A stretch of DNA of 64,000 nucleotides from Mangrovibacterium lignilyticum (GTDB lineage Bacteria > Bacteroidota > Bacteroidia > Bacteroidales > Prolixibacteraceae), in assembly GCF_010882175.1 (NCBI RefSeq), contig NZ_WKLH01000004.1, positions 197,425 through 261,424 on the forward strand, read 5' to 3'. A program made the position numbers and the translations under genes. The notes under the pieces are model-generated. The model searched no databases, was not told the DNA's origin, and saw only the letters and a list, made by a program, of their open reading frames with translations. Of the stretch, positions 33,801-43,810 are shown piece by piece; positions within the stretch are counted from its first letter, which is position 1, and each line of letters opens with the position of its first letter.

Positions 33801-35150
33801 TTATCTGGTGTTCGATGAGTCTTTTATCACGACCTTTCCTTTCCACCTACCTGTGAAATAATAGACGATTAAGATGATCATTCCAATGAGCCAGGCCGCC
33901 GGTTCGGCCCACCAAATCCCGTTTACTCCAATCAAGTCGGATAGCCAATAGGCCAAGGGAATTCTGACCAGATATAAAGAGGTGAGGGTGGTCAGCATGG
34001 GAATTAATGTTGCTCCGGCACCTCTCAAAAAACCAGTGAAAGCGAACATGACAGATAAAAGCAGGTAGAAAGATGAGACAATAACCAGGTAATCCTGACC
34101 AATGGAGATAACAGCCTCGTCAGGAGTAAATATTCGAATAATGTATTTTCCGAAAACGATAATGATTAACGATATGATGACCGAATAGGTTAACGAAAAG
34201 ACGATGGTCATTTTTAGTCCGCGACGTGCTCTTTTTTCCTGAAAAGCTCCCAGGTTTTGTCCCACAAATGACGATAAAGCTGAACTGAAGGTCAGTGCAG
34301 GCATTTTTGCAAAGGAGTCGACCCGCATCGCAGCGGTGTATGCCGCAACTGCATTGGTTCCGAAGGTATTTACAATACCCATAATTGCCATCATACCAAA
34401 AGCGATAAACGATTGTTGAAACCCGGTTGGCAACCCGATTCTAACACAACTCTTGAAAATCGATTTGTCAAAAAAGTATTTGCGAAATGATAGATTAATG
34501 ATGGGGTGTTTCTTGTTTAAATACCAGGTTGCTGAGAAAAAAGCCAATGCTTGAGAAACAACAGTTGCCAGCGCAACACCCTCAATTCCCCACTTGAATA
34601 CGACAACGAAAAGCAGGTCGAAAACAATGTTGTTGACTGTGGATAAGATCATGAAACGAAGGGGCGTTTTGGCGTCACCCATTCCCCTTAGAATTGAGCT
34701 AATTCCAGCAAATCCAAAGAAAAAGAACATTCCCGAAAGGTAAATATTCAGGTACGTGATGGCCTCCGGAAGCATTTCTTCAGGCAGCTGAAGTAAAACG
34801 AAAATCGATCGACTGAAGACTATTCCGATTGATGTGACGAGTATTGAAGAGAAGAGGAAGAAAATGAAAATTGTATCGATTGTTCGGCGTACCTGGTCCA
34901 GTTGCTTGGCTCCGAAGTATTGCGATATGACAGTAGATGCACCAGACCCGATGCCAATCACCATTGATATTAATGTGAAGATGATAGGGAAGGATGCTCC
35001 AACGGCTCCCAAAGCTTCTTTTCCTAAAAAATTGCCGACAATAACACTGTCCACAATGTTGTATAAATTTTGGAAGATATTTCCAAGTACAAGCGGAATA
35101 GAAAATTGCAGAATTAGACGCGCCTCACTCCCTTCGGTAAAGTCTTTCAT
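33801..35150 (-). CDS. MATE family efflux transporter
   Basis: A 449-residue transporter with about 12 hydrophobic helices in two similar halves (LVLGNIFQNLYNIVDSVIVG near residues 20-39 and the matching GLPTGFQQSFIAFGMMAIMG near 238-257). MATE proteins export cationic drugs, metabolites or other solutes using Na+ or H+ gradients. The NorM/DinF-like group is likely. No neighbouring gene indicates the substrate. Confidence 0.9.
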   Translation of the reverse strand: MKDFTEGSEARLILQFSIPLVLGNIFQNLYNIVDSVIVGNFLGKEALGAVGASFPIIFTLISMVIGIGSGASTVISQYFGAKQLDQVRRTIDTIFIFFLFSSILVTSIGIVFSRSIFVLLQLPEEMLPEAITYLNIYLSGMFFFFGFAGISSILRGMGDAKTPLRFMILSTVNNIVFDLLFVVVFKWGIEGVALATVVSQALAFFSATWYLNKKHPIINLSFRKYFFDKSIFKSCVRIGLPTGFQQSFIAFGMMAIMGIVNTFGTNAVAAYTAAMRVDSFAKMPALTFSSALSSFVGQNLGAFQEKRARRGLKMTIVFSLTYSVIISLIIIVFGKYIIRIFTPDEAVISIGQDYLVIVSSFYLLLSVMFAFTGFLRGAGATLIPMLTTLTSLYLVRIPLAYWLSDLIGVNGIWWAEPAAWLIGMIILIVYYFTGRWKGKVVIKDSSNTR

Positions 35151-35266
35151 ATATCAAAATAAAGTGACCAAATCTCTCTAAATTTAAGTGAAATTCAAAA
35201 TAAAGTGCTGAAAGTTAATGTTGGGTTAAGTTTTTGTTGTTCTGTTTCAAGGAATAAGGAAAGCAC

Positions 35267-35274
35267 TAATTTTG
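35267..35274 (+). promoter_or_regulatory. -7 box upstream of tyrosine phosphatase gene
   Basis: TAATTTTG is a perfect TAnnTTTG match, 80 bases before the ATG at 35355. Confidence 0.5.
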
Positions 35275-35354
35275 TTTGGTGGGTCTCTGCGATGCGGAGT
35301 GGAACTTATGTTGATCTTAAATCAGATTGACCATGAATTTGAATTGTTTACATT

Positions 35355-35825
35355 ATGAAGAAAAGAGTATTATTTGTCTGTCTTGGTAACATTTGTCGGT
35401 CACCGAGTGCAGAGGCGGTCTTTAATGGTCTGGTAAAAAAAGCCGGGCTTACTGATATGATTGAATGTGATTCAGCTGGAACCGCGGCTTACCATGAAGG
35501 TGAAACCGCGGATCAGCGTATGCAGAGCCATGCGATTCGACGGGGGTATCGTTTGACTTCGATTGCGCGAAAATTTGATCCTTCTGTTGATTTTGATCAG
35601 TTCGATTATATTATTGGGATGGATGACGATAATGTAAATGATTTACAGGACCTGTCTTCGTCGATTGAAGATATGGGCAAGATTTTTAAAATGACCGATT
35701 TTTGTAGCCATGGTGGACATTATTCCGTACCAGATCCTTATTACGGAGGAGCCGATGGTTTTGAATTGGTACTGGATATCCTGGAAGACGCTTGTGAAGG
35801 CTTATTGAATGAGGTCCGTGGATAG
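35355..35825 (+). CDS. low molecular weight protein tyrosine phosphatase
   Basis: A 156-residue LMW-PTP. The P-loop CLGNICRS (nucleophile C9, R15) is at the N terminus and the general acid aspartate is in VPDPYYGG near residues 127-134. These cytoplasmic enzymes dephosphorylate tyrosine kinases, often those for exopolysaccharide export, or arsenate-type substrates; here nothing points to either. The next gene follows after 72 bases on the same strand. Confidence 0.92.
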   Translation: MKKRVLFVCLGNICRSPSAEAVFNGLVKKAGLTDMIECDSAGTAAYHEGETADQRMQSHAIRRGYRLTSIARKFDPSVDFDQFDYIIGMDDDNVNDLQDLSSSIEDMGKIFKMTDFCSHGGHYSVPDPYYGGADGFELVLDILEDACEGLLNEVRG

Positions 35826-35897
35826 CTTTTGGGGGATCTCAAGGGGCAAAACTTTCTGTTTGTTGGGCTGTTTTAATAGAGTGGAGGACGAAAACTA

Positions 35898-36635
35898 ATG
35901 GGGCAGGAAGCATTTTATAGTTCTATTGCAAGCTATTACGAGCATATTTTCCCGTTAAACAATCAGCAGATCAGATTTATTCAATCAGAATTTAGCTCGT
36001 TGGAGGAATTCACTTTTATGGACATCGGTTGTTCAACCGGGCAGGTGGCTGGTGCTTTGTGCCAACTTGGAGGGCTGGGAATCGGTATTGACCTGAATGA
36101 AGATATGATCAAAAGAGCAGTGGCTGAAAATGGCTCTGTTGATCTATCGTTCAAGACGATGGATATGATGACCATTACTTCCCATTTTCCGAATCACTAC
36201 TTTGATGCGCTTATCTGTTTTGGCAACACGCTCGTTCATTTGGAGTCGGTAACCCAGATCCGTAATTTTTTTCAGCAGTGTTCTCAGTTGCTGAAACCCA
36301 ATGGGAAGCTTTTGTTTCAAATCTTGAATTATCAACACATTCTTAGTAAACAGATCACTAGTCTGCCTTTAATCGAGAATGATTTTGTGCGTTTCGAACG
36401 GAATTATAGGCTGCCGGATCCAAATCAACCTAAAATTGACTTTATTACGCGATTGGAAGTCAAGCAGGAGAATGTTGTTTTGGAGAATTCGGCTAAGTTG
36501 ATTCCTGTTCAAAAGAATGAACTGGAGAAGTTGTTGCTGTTGGCTGGCTTCTCTAAGCTTATTTTTTACAGCGGATTCGATAGAAAGCCATTTGGGGAAG
36601 ACCTTTTGCCCTTGGTTGTTGTTGCTCAGATTTAG
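35898..36635 (+). CDS. class I SAM-dependent methyltransferase
   Basis: A 245-residue methyltransferase. Motif I is DIGCSTGQVAGALCQLG at about residues 42-58, followed by the acidic end of strand 2 (IGIDLNEDMIKRA), motif II-like DALICFGNTLVHLE and the LKPNGKLLFQILN segment. The group includes small-molecule and protein methylases and cannot be narrowed. Possibly co-transcribed with the phosphatase gene upstream. Confidence 0.8.
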   Translation: MGQEAFYSSIASYYEHIFPLNNQQIRFIQSEFSSLEEFTFMDIGCSTGQVAGALCQLGGLGIGIDLNEDMIKRAVAENGSVDLSFKTMDMMTITSHFPNHYFDALICFGNTLVHLESVTQIRNFFQQCSQLLKPNGKLLFQILNYQHILSKQITSLPLIENDFVRFERNYRLPDPNQPKIDFITRLEVKQENVVLENSAKLIPVQKNELEKLLLLAGFSKLIFYSGFDRKPFGEDLLPLVVVAQI

Positions 36636-36660
36636 CCATTCAAGAATAGTTCCGGAGATT

Positions 36661-37125
36661 TTATTCTTGTTGAGATTTTACTGCCTGAAAGTCGATTAGT
36701 TCGTATGTTCCTTGTTTTTGGTCGCAACGGTAAGTTAACTTACAGTTTGACGGTTCGTATTTCCAGTTTTGCAGCAAATCATCCTTTTGTTCCTTGATCT
36801 TTGCAAATACAAATAACCGGTCCATATCCAGAACAAATTTGTTAATTCTAATCCAAACAAATTGATCAAACTTCTTTTGCACCTTGTATTTCGATGTTTT
36901 TGATATTTCGATGCCTGAGAAAGAATCCGGAATCCGTCGAAGGATAAATTGATCTGCTGAGACGACAATGGCATTGTTGCCATCTTGCCCAATAACAAAG
37001 GAAACCAATGTGTCCACAACGTTACTGTACAGATTTCCTTCATTCTCTGGTTCTCCTTTTAGTTTCTGTGCGTGCGAAACGGAGTAGCAAAAAACAAGAA
37101 TGAATAGCAGCAAAATTTTTCTCAT
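36661..37125 (-). CDS. secreted hypothetical protein
   Basis: A 154-residue protein with a clear signal peptide (KILLLFILVFCYSVSHAQ) and no lipobox. The mature part is rich in charged and aromatic residues with alternating strand-like pattern (YKVQKKFDQFVWIRINKFVLDMDRLFVFAKI). I do not recognise the family. Location should be periplasmic. Confidence 0.6.
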   Translation of the reverse strand: MRKILLLFILVFCYSVSHAQKLKGEPENEGNLYSNVVDTLVSFVIGQDGNNAIVVSADQFILRRIPDSFSGIEISKTSKYKVQKKFDQFVWIRINKFVLDMDRLFVFAKIKEQKDDLLQNWKYEPSNCKLTYRCDQKQGTYELIDFQAVKSQQE

Positions 37126-37676
37126 AACACCAGGTTTTGACGAGGAAGCACCTCTTGTTTATTTTAGAATGTTTCTAAATATACCAAATTGAAAGTAACT
37201 TGTGACTGAATAGGATGTTGAGCGCTGAAAATTAATTCAGCAATAACCTCAACTTAATTCTGAGTTTAAGTTCGTTGTTGCAGTTGGGGAAAGCTTCTCA
37301 GTATTCTAGTTTAGATGTATATCGATTAGAGTTTTGATATTGGCCAATACGATATCTTTTTTAGCATCAATTCTTATGCGACTCCTTTCTGCATAAACTG
37401 TTTTCCGCTTCCAAATTCGTGACAATTTTGTTTGATGCATTACTTTGAGAATATAGTCAACGTTTTGTTGTCAATAACAAGTCCAAGTTGAAAATAAGTC
37501 TAGTAGGTTATGAAGTAGCAAATAGCTTTGCCGGTATTTTCTTTAAAGCTCCTGTGATATTTCTGTCCTGGAGGGATTCTTGATCCCGGTACAACCTTGC
37601 AATTTACTTTCGGGTGGTTGATCTGATTTAGTTCTGAAGGTACCGATTTAGTTTTGTCGAATGCGAAGTTTTGAGC
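37126..37676. other. 550-base gap without a gene
   Basis: I see no open frame of useful length, no tRNA-like fold by eye, no perfect promoter box and no repeat. The region is AT-rich. It could hold a small RNA or a decayed gene, but nothing in the sequence shows it. Confidence 0.3.
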
Positions 37677-37704
37677 AAAAAAAACCGCCGTAAAAGGCGG
37701 TTAA
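37677..37704 (-). terminator. terminator of rpoD
   Basis: On the minus strand AACCGCC, a six-base loop and GGCGGTT are followed by eight T residues, 16 bases after the sigma factor stop. Confidence 0.87.
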
Positions 37705-37719
37705 AAAGTTTTTTCTTTA

Positions 37720-38580
37720 CTATCCAAGATATGATTTTAGCAATTTACTTCTGGATGTATGCCGCAATCTGCGGATGGCTTTTTCTTTAATTTGGCGTAC
37801 CCTTTCGCGGGTTAAGCCGAATCGTTCTCCAATTTCTTCCAGGGTCATCTCCTGGCAACCAATTCCAAAGAACATCCTAATGATGTCACTTTCTCGTTCC
37901 GTAAGGGTTGCAAGGGCGCGTTCAATTTCTCTTGCAAGTGATTCCATGATCAATGCACGGTCGGCATTGGGGGAATCGTTGTTGACAAGGACGTCGAGGA
38001 GGCTGTTGTCTTCACCTTCCACAAAAGGAGCATCAACTGAAATATGGCGTCCCGATACCCGTAAGGTGTCAGCAACCTTTTCAGCAGGCAACTCCAAGGT
38101 TTCCGCTAATTCTTCCGGAGACGGCTTTCGCTCGTTCTCTTGTTCGAACTTTGAATACGCTTTGTTGATTTTATTCAACGAACCGACTTGGTTTAGCGGT
38201 AAACGAACAATACGAGATTGCTCGGCCAAAGCCTGAAGAATTGACTGGCGAATCCACCATACTGCGTAGGAAATAAACTTGAACCCACGCGTTTCATCAA
38301 ACTTCTCAGCAGCCTTTATAAGTCCCAGGTTTCCTTCATTGATTAAGTCAGGAAGACTCAACCCTTGGTTCTGGTACTGTTTTGCTACAGAAACAACGAA
38401 ACGTAAGTTAGCACGGGTCAGCTTTTCCAAAGCAGCTTGGTCGCCTTTTTTAATGCGTTGTGCTAATTCAACTTCCTCTTCAACAGTGATAAGTTCTTCT
38501 TTGCCAATCTCTTGCAAATACTTGTCCAAAGACGCGCTCTCACGGTTGGTAATAGATTTTGTAATCTTTAATTGTCTCAT
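37720..38580 (-). CDS. rpoD: primary sigma factor RpoD/SigA
   Basis: A 286-residue sigma-70 of the short Bacteroidota type, lacking region 1.1. Region 1.2 is at residues about 10-45, region 2 contains [31 protein letters not shown] and the -10-binding [15 protein letters not shown], region 3 follows, and region 4 has the [29 protein letters not shown] helix-turn-helix. It directs housekeeping transcription at the TTTG/TAnnTTTG promoters seen throughout the window. Its own promoter is a near-ideal example. Confidence 0.96.
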   Translation of the reverse strand: MRQLKITKSITNRESASLDKYLQEIGKEELITVEEEVELAQRIKKGDQAALEKLTRANLRFVVSVAKQYQNQGLSLPDLINEGNLGLIKAAEKFDETRGFKFISYAVWWIRQSILQALAEQSRIVRLPLNQVGSLNKINKAYSKFEQENERKPSPEELAETLELPAEKVADTLRVSGRHISVDAPFVEGEDNSLLDVLVNNDSPNADRALIMESLAREIERALATLTERESDIIRMFFGIGCQEMTLEEIGERFGLTRERVRQIKEKAIRRLRHTSRSKLLKSYLG

Positions 38581-38600
38581 ACCCTTTAAAAAAAATCGTG

Positions 38601-38632
38601 CAAATATAGACTTTGTAAGTCAATTATTCAAA
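38601..38632 (-). promoter_or_regulatory. rpoD promoter, full consensus
   Basis: Minus strand reads TTTG (38629-38632), 20 bases, then TATATTTG (38601-38608), matching both Bacteroidota elements. Transcription should start about 14 bases before the rpoD ATG. Confidence 0.8.
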
Positions 38633-38686
38633 TTAAAAAGCAACTTAGGGTAAACAGTATTGAAATGTTAATATACCGATATCTAT

Positions 38687-40132
38687 CTATTCTTCTGTTG
38701 AAAAGACAAAATATGCCCGTTCTCCGTTCGGGTATACACCTTCAATAAAAATGCCTCCTTTAGCCCTTTTTACAATCGCTCGCATATCATTAACCCCGCT
38801 CACCTCTTGCTTGTTCACATGGGTAATGATGAATCCTTCTCTCAGACCGGCATCCTTTAATTTACCTCGACTTAATTCTGTAATTTTTATTCCTTGGTTT
38901 ATGCGCAGTTTGTACTTCTCGTTTTCTGTAACATTGTCAAATTTGGCTCCAAGAAATTCATTAACGTCAGCGGTAAGAATTTCCGTATCTCCGTGCATGT
39001 TACGGAGGGTAACGGTGTAGGGTTTCGATTTATTATCTCTTTTTATCAAAACTTTTACGCTGTCGCCAGGCCTGTGTTTGCCGACTTGTTCCTGTAATTG
39101 TGCGACAGAATTGACTGAAACGCCATCAACTGATAGAATCACGTCATTTTCTTTGATTCCGGCTTCTTCGGCGGCACCACCCGGACTTACACTTCCTACA
39201 AAAACGCCTTCAATTTTAGCCAAATCAAATTTTTCAGCGACACTCGCATTGATATCGGAGATTCCGACCCCTAAAAGTGCTCTTTGTACCTGTCCGTATT
39301 GTTTTAAATCGCCAATTACTTTTTGGACTATTGCTGAAGGAATAGCAAAGGAATAACCGGAGTATGATCCCGTTTGCGATGCAATTGCTGTGTTAATTCC
39401 AACTAATTCTGAATTCATATTGACCAACGCTCCTCCACTATTTCCGGGATTAACGGCTGCATCGGTTTGAATAAAAGATTCGATACTCATATCTGCACGG
39501 TTGATCCCGATATTTCGCCCCTTTGCACTGACGATCCCTGCCGTAACAGTCGATGTGAGGTTGAAGGGGTTGCCAACCGCCAAAACCCACTCTCCAAGTT
39601 TTAAGGCATCCGAGTTGCCAAATTTCAATGCAGTCAATTGTTCTGCTTCGATTTTTAGAAGTGCGATGTCGGTCGTTTCATCTCGTCCAACCAGCTTGGC
39701 TTCAAATTCTCGCTTGTCGTTTAATACAACTTTTATGTCATCTGCCTGGTCGATGACATGGTTGTTTGTAACAATGTAGCCATCCGATGAAATGATTACA
39801 CCAGAGCCGGAGCCTTCTCTAACGCGGGGCTGTTGTCTTTGATAACGATCACCGTAAAACCAATCGTAGAATGGATTACTGTAGGTTGTGACATCCTCTT
39901 TCGAAGTAACTTTGACGTGAACGACTGCATGAACCGAATTTTCTGCAGCGTAAGTTAAGTCCGGAGCTTCACCTTGCGGGGCTGAAGGCAAATTTGCATA
40001 TTGCATAGCTTGTTTTTCTTCAACCCGAACAACCTGCGGTTCTTCAAAAAATTGGGTGTAAGCCCACAGGGTCACAAATGCACTTCCAAAAGCGATAATC
40101 AGCGTTAAACCTAAATTTTTAACATTCTTCAT
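38687..40132 (-). CDS. Do/DegQ family periplasmic serine protease
   Basis: A 481-residue HtrA-family protease. An N-terminal membrane anchor or signal (residues about 7-25) is followed by the trypsin-like domain with H125 (NNHVID), D155 (TTDIALLK) and S232 (NPGNSGGAL), then two PDZ domains (about 282-375 and 385-475). It degrades or refolds misfolded envelope proteins. It sits upstream of rpoD in the same direction with a 106-base gap, but rpoD has its own promoter. Confidence 0.94.
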   Translation of the reverse strand: MKNVKNLGLTLIIAFGSAFVTLWAYTQFFEEPQVVRVEEKQAMQYANLPSAPQGEAPDLTYAAENSVHAVVHVKVTSKEDVTTYSNPFYDWFYGDRYQRQQPRVREGSGSGVIISSDGYIVTNNHVIDQADDIKVVLNDKREFEAKLVGRDETTDIALLKIEAEQLTALKFGNSDALKLGEWVLAVGNPFNLTSTVTAGIVSAKGRNIGINRADMSIESFIQTDAAVNPGNSGGALVNMNSELVGINTAIASQTGSYSGYSFAIPSAIVQKVIGDLKQYGQVQRALLGVGISDINASVAEKFDLAKIEGVFVGSVSPGGAAEEAGIKENDVILSVDGVSVNSVAQLQEQVGKHRPGDSVKVLIKRDNKSKPYTVTLRNMHGDTEILTADVNEFLGAKFDNVTENEKYKLRINQGIKITELSRGKLKDAGLREGFIITHVNKQEVSGVNDMRAIVKRAKGGIFIEGVYPNGERAYFVFSTEE

Positions 40133-40432
40133 AGCATTCAGTATTTTTTATTCACCATATAAAATCGTTTGAATTGCGTGTAAATTTAACGCATAAAGAG
40201 TGCCAGTGTTTTTGTCTTTTTATTTTGTTCAAAATGTTTAACATGTTTTAACAGCGGAAAATAACGATGGTCGCTCGTCTTCAGCTCTTTAAGTGCAAAT
40301 ATTAAGGTGTATTTTCAAATTGGACACTTCCATCGGTATTTTGTAACTATTTTGAAGAAACACTGACATTATTTCATTATTTAGATAATTTAGGGTCGGA
40401 TTTCAGATTAACTATTCAAACCTTAAAGATTA
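40133..40432. other. divergent intergenic region degQ/histidine kinase
   Basis: Must hold both promoters; no perfect TAnnTTTG is present on either strand. Near matches such as TATTTTG at about 40337-40343 (plus) are one base short. No gene is seen. Confidence 0.35.
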
Positions 40433-42454
40433 ATGGGAAAGAATATAGTTGCACCACGAATACCTGAGTACATTAGGAAGATTGTCATTCTCTCAACGGT
40501 TTTGATAACAGTGGGTGTAGGCTTTACATTTACAATCCAGCAATTTGTTTTCTACCAAAGGACGAGTAAACAAATGCGGGAGGATGTTATTGAAAAACAC
40601 AAGCAGTTTATCAAGGATTTGGTGGCTATAGAGGTTGAATATATTGCTAACCAGAAAAAGGAATTTGACAACCGAATAGCTGATGAGTTGAAAGAAAGCG
40701 TCATTAAAGCCAGTCAAGTTGCAGAGGTCCTTTATTCGAATTATCATAATTCGATGGCGGAGGGGGAATTACAAAAACTGATTATTACAGCTGTTTCTTC
40801 ATTGAGAAGTTTCTCTCCATACTCACATGTTTTCATTAATCATTTAGATGGAAGAGGTATCTATTATCAAGGGAATCCTGAGTTTAGCGGAAAGGATCTG
40901 TTGGATATGGAAGATCGCCATGGTAATTTGGTTGTTCAATCCGAGATTGAACTTATTCATGAAAAGGGAGAAGGTTTTCTAAATTATAAACTTGGCTCAT
41001 TTGGAGAGCATGATGAGTTGACAGCAAAGGTTTGTTTTGTAAAGAAGTTGCCGCATTATAATTGGTACTTGGGATCAAAGTGCTATTTAGATGATTATTA
41101 TGGTGATTTTAAGTTGGAGATTGCCCGAAAAATCAGTTCCGAACGTTTTCGCCTTGGTGGTTATGTTTTTATGAATGAACTAGATGGTCATCCTGTTGTG
41201 TTGGATGGAGAAGTTTACAAGGGGGATTTCAATTTTAATGATGGGACCGATACACATCGGCAACAAGTATTCAAAGAGCAAGTAGAAGCGGCAACAAGTA
41301 GTGCTGAAGGTGGATATTTTAGTTATAAGTGGAATAAAATAGGTGAAGAGGAGAATTCGGAAAAGATTTCGTATGCCAGTTTTTTTAAACCTTGCGGTTG
41401 GATTATTGGAGCCGGCTTCTATGTTGAAGATATTGAGTCTGAAATTCAAAATCAGAATGCCGAGTTGAAGAAGGGGCTTCTTTGGAATATCATCCAAATT
41501 TTGTTGATTCTTGCTATTGCAGTGGTGCTTGAACTGTATTTACTGTACCGTTTTAAGAAAAACTTTCAGGCAGATTTTTATCATTTTACGCGGTTTTTCC
41601 GGGTAGGAAAAGGGCGATACCAACGAATTAATTTGGACAAGATTCATTTTCGGGAATTTCGAAATATGGGGAAGGTGGCAAACGAAATGATAAAGGAGCG
41701 TGCCCGGGTTCATGAACAATTGGTGGAAGAACAATATCGGGCGCAAGAATCGGATCGGCTGAAAACAGCCTTTTTGGCCAATATGTCACATGAGATTCGA
41801 ACACCGATGAATGCTATACTTGGGTTCTCTGAGTTATTGAACGATGAAGAGATTGCTCCGGAGGTTCGGAAGGATTTTGTGCGCTTAATTCTCCAAAATG
41901 GCGAGATGCTTATGACTTTGATTAATGATATCATTGATATTGCTAAAATTGAGTCGGGGCAAATCGCAATAAATCAGGCTGAGTTTAATTTGAATGAATT
42001 GCTGGACGATTTATACCGACATTTTGAGGGAGTTATTGAGAAGGATCCGAATAAGGATATCACCATTGAAATGCAGAACAGGGTTTCGGAAACTTTCGTG
42101 TGTAATTCAGATGAATTCAGGTTGAAACAGGTTTTATACAATTTGATCGGTAATGCCATTAAGTTTACGACTACCGGTTCTGTTCGGGTGGAGGTCGAAC
42201 TGAAGGACGGTCGCCTCTATTTTAAGATTATCGATACAGGTATTGGCATCTCAAAAGAGGATCTCAAAAGTATTTTTGAGCGTTTTATGCAAGCGGGTAA
42301 TCATTTGTCGAAACATTTTGGCGGAACCGGTTTGGGACTGGCAATATCCAAGAATATTGTCAACTTATTGGGGGGCGAAATCTGGGTCGAGTCGGTGGAA
42401 AATCAAGGCTCTGAATTCCAGTTTTATATTCCGGCCGCTATTGTAACTGATTAA
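40433..42454 (+). CDS. sensor histidine kinase with extracytoplasmic cache domain
   Basis: A 673-residue membrane kinase. Helix 1 is at about residues 15-35, then a periplasmic region of about 310 residues containing two cache-like repeats (each with a WYLGSKCYLDDYYGDF or WIIGAGFYVEDIESEI type ending), helix 2 near 350-370, a HAMP-like linker, the HisKA domain with SHEIRTP (H453), and a HATPase with N box NLIGNAIKF, G1 DTGIGI and G2 GGTGLGLAI. It probably senses a small organic ligand outside the cell. No receiver is fused and no cognate regulator is adjacent. Its last four bases overlap the convergent kinase gene. Confidence 0.93.
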   Translation: MGKNIVAPRIPEYIRKIVILSTVLITVGVGFTFTIQQFVFYQRTSKQMREDVIEKHKQFIKDLVAIEVEYIANQKKEFDNRIADELKESVIKASQVAEVLYSNYHNSMAEGELQKLIITAVSSLRSFSPYSHVFINHLDGRGIYYQGNPEFSGKDLLDMEDRHGNLVVQSEIELIHEKGEGFLNYKLGSFGEHDELTAKVCFVKKLPHYNWYLGSKCYLDDYYGDFKLEIARKISSERFRLGGYVFMNELDGHPVVLDGEVYKGDFNFNDGTDTHRQQVFKEQVEAATSSAEGGYFSYKWNKIGEEENSEKISYASFFKPCGWIIGAGFYVEDIESEIQNQNAELKKGLLWNIIQILLILAIAVVLELYLLYRFKKNFQADFYHFTRFFRVGKGRYQRINLDKIHFREFRNMGKVANEMIKERARVHEQLVEEQYRAQESDRLKTAFLANMSHEIRTPMNAILGFSELLNDEEIAPEVRKDFVRLILQNGEMLMTLINDIIDIAKIESGQIAINQAEFNLNELLDDLYRHFEGVIEKDPNKDITIEMQNRVSETFVCNSDEFRLKQVLYNLIGNAIKFTTTGSVRVEVELKDGRLYFKIIDTGIGISKEDLKSIFERFMQAGNHLSKHFGGTGLGLAISKNIVNLLGGEIWVESVENQGSEFQFYIPAAIVTD

Positions 42455-43806
42455 GCGCTAAGGGGAAGGTAAATAAAGAATCGGCTGCCTTGGTTTGGTG
42501 AACTTTCAATGCCAAGTTTCCCTTTATTTTTCTGCAGAAAGTCTTTACAAATCTTCAGTCCTATTCCGCGATCTTTTTCGTAATTGGCTTCGTTGTATCC
42601 AATGGCGATCGGATCATCTTCCATGATTTCGTCAATCATATCCCGAGACATGCCAACTCCCGTATCAGCAACAGTCAACAATAGCCGATCCTTTGCAACT
42701 TGCGAGTAGAGTGATATTTTTCCGGAAGTGCGAGTGAATTTTACGGAGTTTGAAATAATATTTCGAATTACGATGTTGATCATTTCCATATCGGCATAAG
42801 CGTAATGATTATCATCGACATGGTTTTCAATCGTGAAGTTTTTGTGCTTGATCGAGCTAGTGAATAGCATCAGGTTTTCTTTGACTAAACTACCGATGCT
42901 TATTTTTTGTGGATTGACAGACAGGTTGCCGGTTTGGCTTTTCGACCAGTTCAACAGGTTTTCAAGCAGGTTGAATGAGCTGTCTACGACCTCTCTCGAT
43001 TCATTTAAGATACTTTTCAGCTCTTTCGGATCATCCATGTCTTGTTCCACAATCAAATCGAAAATGCCTTTCACGCTTCCAATGGGGCCGCGAAGGCCAT
43101 GACTGATCAATGAGAACATGCGATCTTTTTGCTCGTTCAAGCGCAGGAAATATCGTTTTACCTGCAAATGTTTTTGCACTGCAATAATCAGGGCAATGGC
43201 GACAAGCACCAAAAGTCCGATAGCTGTGATCAGAAAAATGTCATTGGCTTTTTGCTTTTCTTGCTGAACAGCGATCAACCTGTTCTCAGTGTTCGAAATT
43301 TCTTCTTCAAATTGGTTTTTTAAGCCGGCGATTTGGGTTTTCTGGCTGGCAGTAGTCAGGCTGTCCTTTAGATTTTGGTAGTCTTGCAGGTGGGCTAAAG
43401 ACCTTTGGAAATTTCCTGATTGCATTAAAATGTCGGATACCTTTTTATGCAGACGAAGTGAATTTTCTTTGTCACCCAGTTTTTCATTCAGGCGTATGGC
43501 TTCCTCGTAACATTCAATTGCTTTTGGTTTGTTGTCGAAGCCAAAGTAATTTTTGGCGAGATTTTCGTTTGCCAAAGCTGCTTCGCCCAGAAGACCATAT
43601 TTTTGGGACAGATCCAATGCAGTTTGGCTCAGTTGCATGCTGGTCATGAAATTTTCATTATCAGCTTCCATGCCGGCAAGCTCATTCAACGCATTGATTT
43701 TTTCGCGGATATTTTCAAGCCCGTTTTCATTGGCAGCAAAAAGCAGCGGAGTCCAAAACAGACTCACAGCAATGAAAAGTAAAAATGTTTTTAAGCTTCG
43801 GGCCAT
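42451..43806 (-). CDS. TPR-type sensor histidine kinase with atypical H box
   Basis: A 451-residue protein: signal peptide or first helix (about residues 5-24), tetratricopeptide-like helices (about 30-145), a coiled region, one membrane helix (about 191-211), HisKA and HATPase domains. The H box reads SHGLRGP (H236), with Gly where the usual acidic residue follows the histidine and Gly again at +4. The ATPase boxes look intact (NIISNSVKF; DTGVGM; DRGIGLKI). The periplasmic TPR-plus-kinase layout is typical of Bacteroidota. It is followed by, and 5 bases from, the thioredoxin-like gene upstream. Confidence 0.88.
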   Translation of the reverse strand: MARSLKTFLLFIAVSLFWTPLLFAANENGLENIREKINALNELAGMEADNENFMTSMQLSQTALDLSQKYGLLGEAALANENLAKNYFGFDNKPKAIECYEEAIRLNEKLGDKENSLRLHKKVSDILMQSGNFQRSLAHLQDYQNLKDSLTTASQKTQIAGLKNQFEEEISNTENRLIAVQQEKQKANDIFLITAIGLLVLVAIALIIAVQKHLQVKRYFLRLNEQKDRMFSLISHGLRGPIGSVKGIFDLIVEQDMDDPKELKSILNESREVVDSSFNLLENLLNWSKSQTGNLSVNPQKISIGSLVKENLMLFTSSIKHKNFTIENHVDDNHYAYADMEMINIVIRNIISNSVKFTRTSGKISLYSQVAKDRLLLTVADTGVGMSRDMIDEIMEDDPIAIGYNEANYEKDRGIGLKICKDFLQKNKGKLGIESSPNQGSRFFIYLPLSA

Positions 43807-43810
43807 TATC

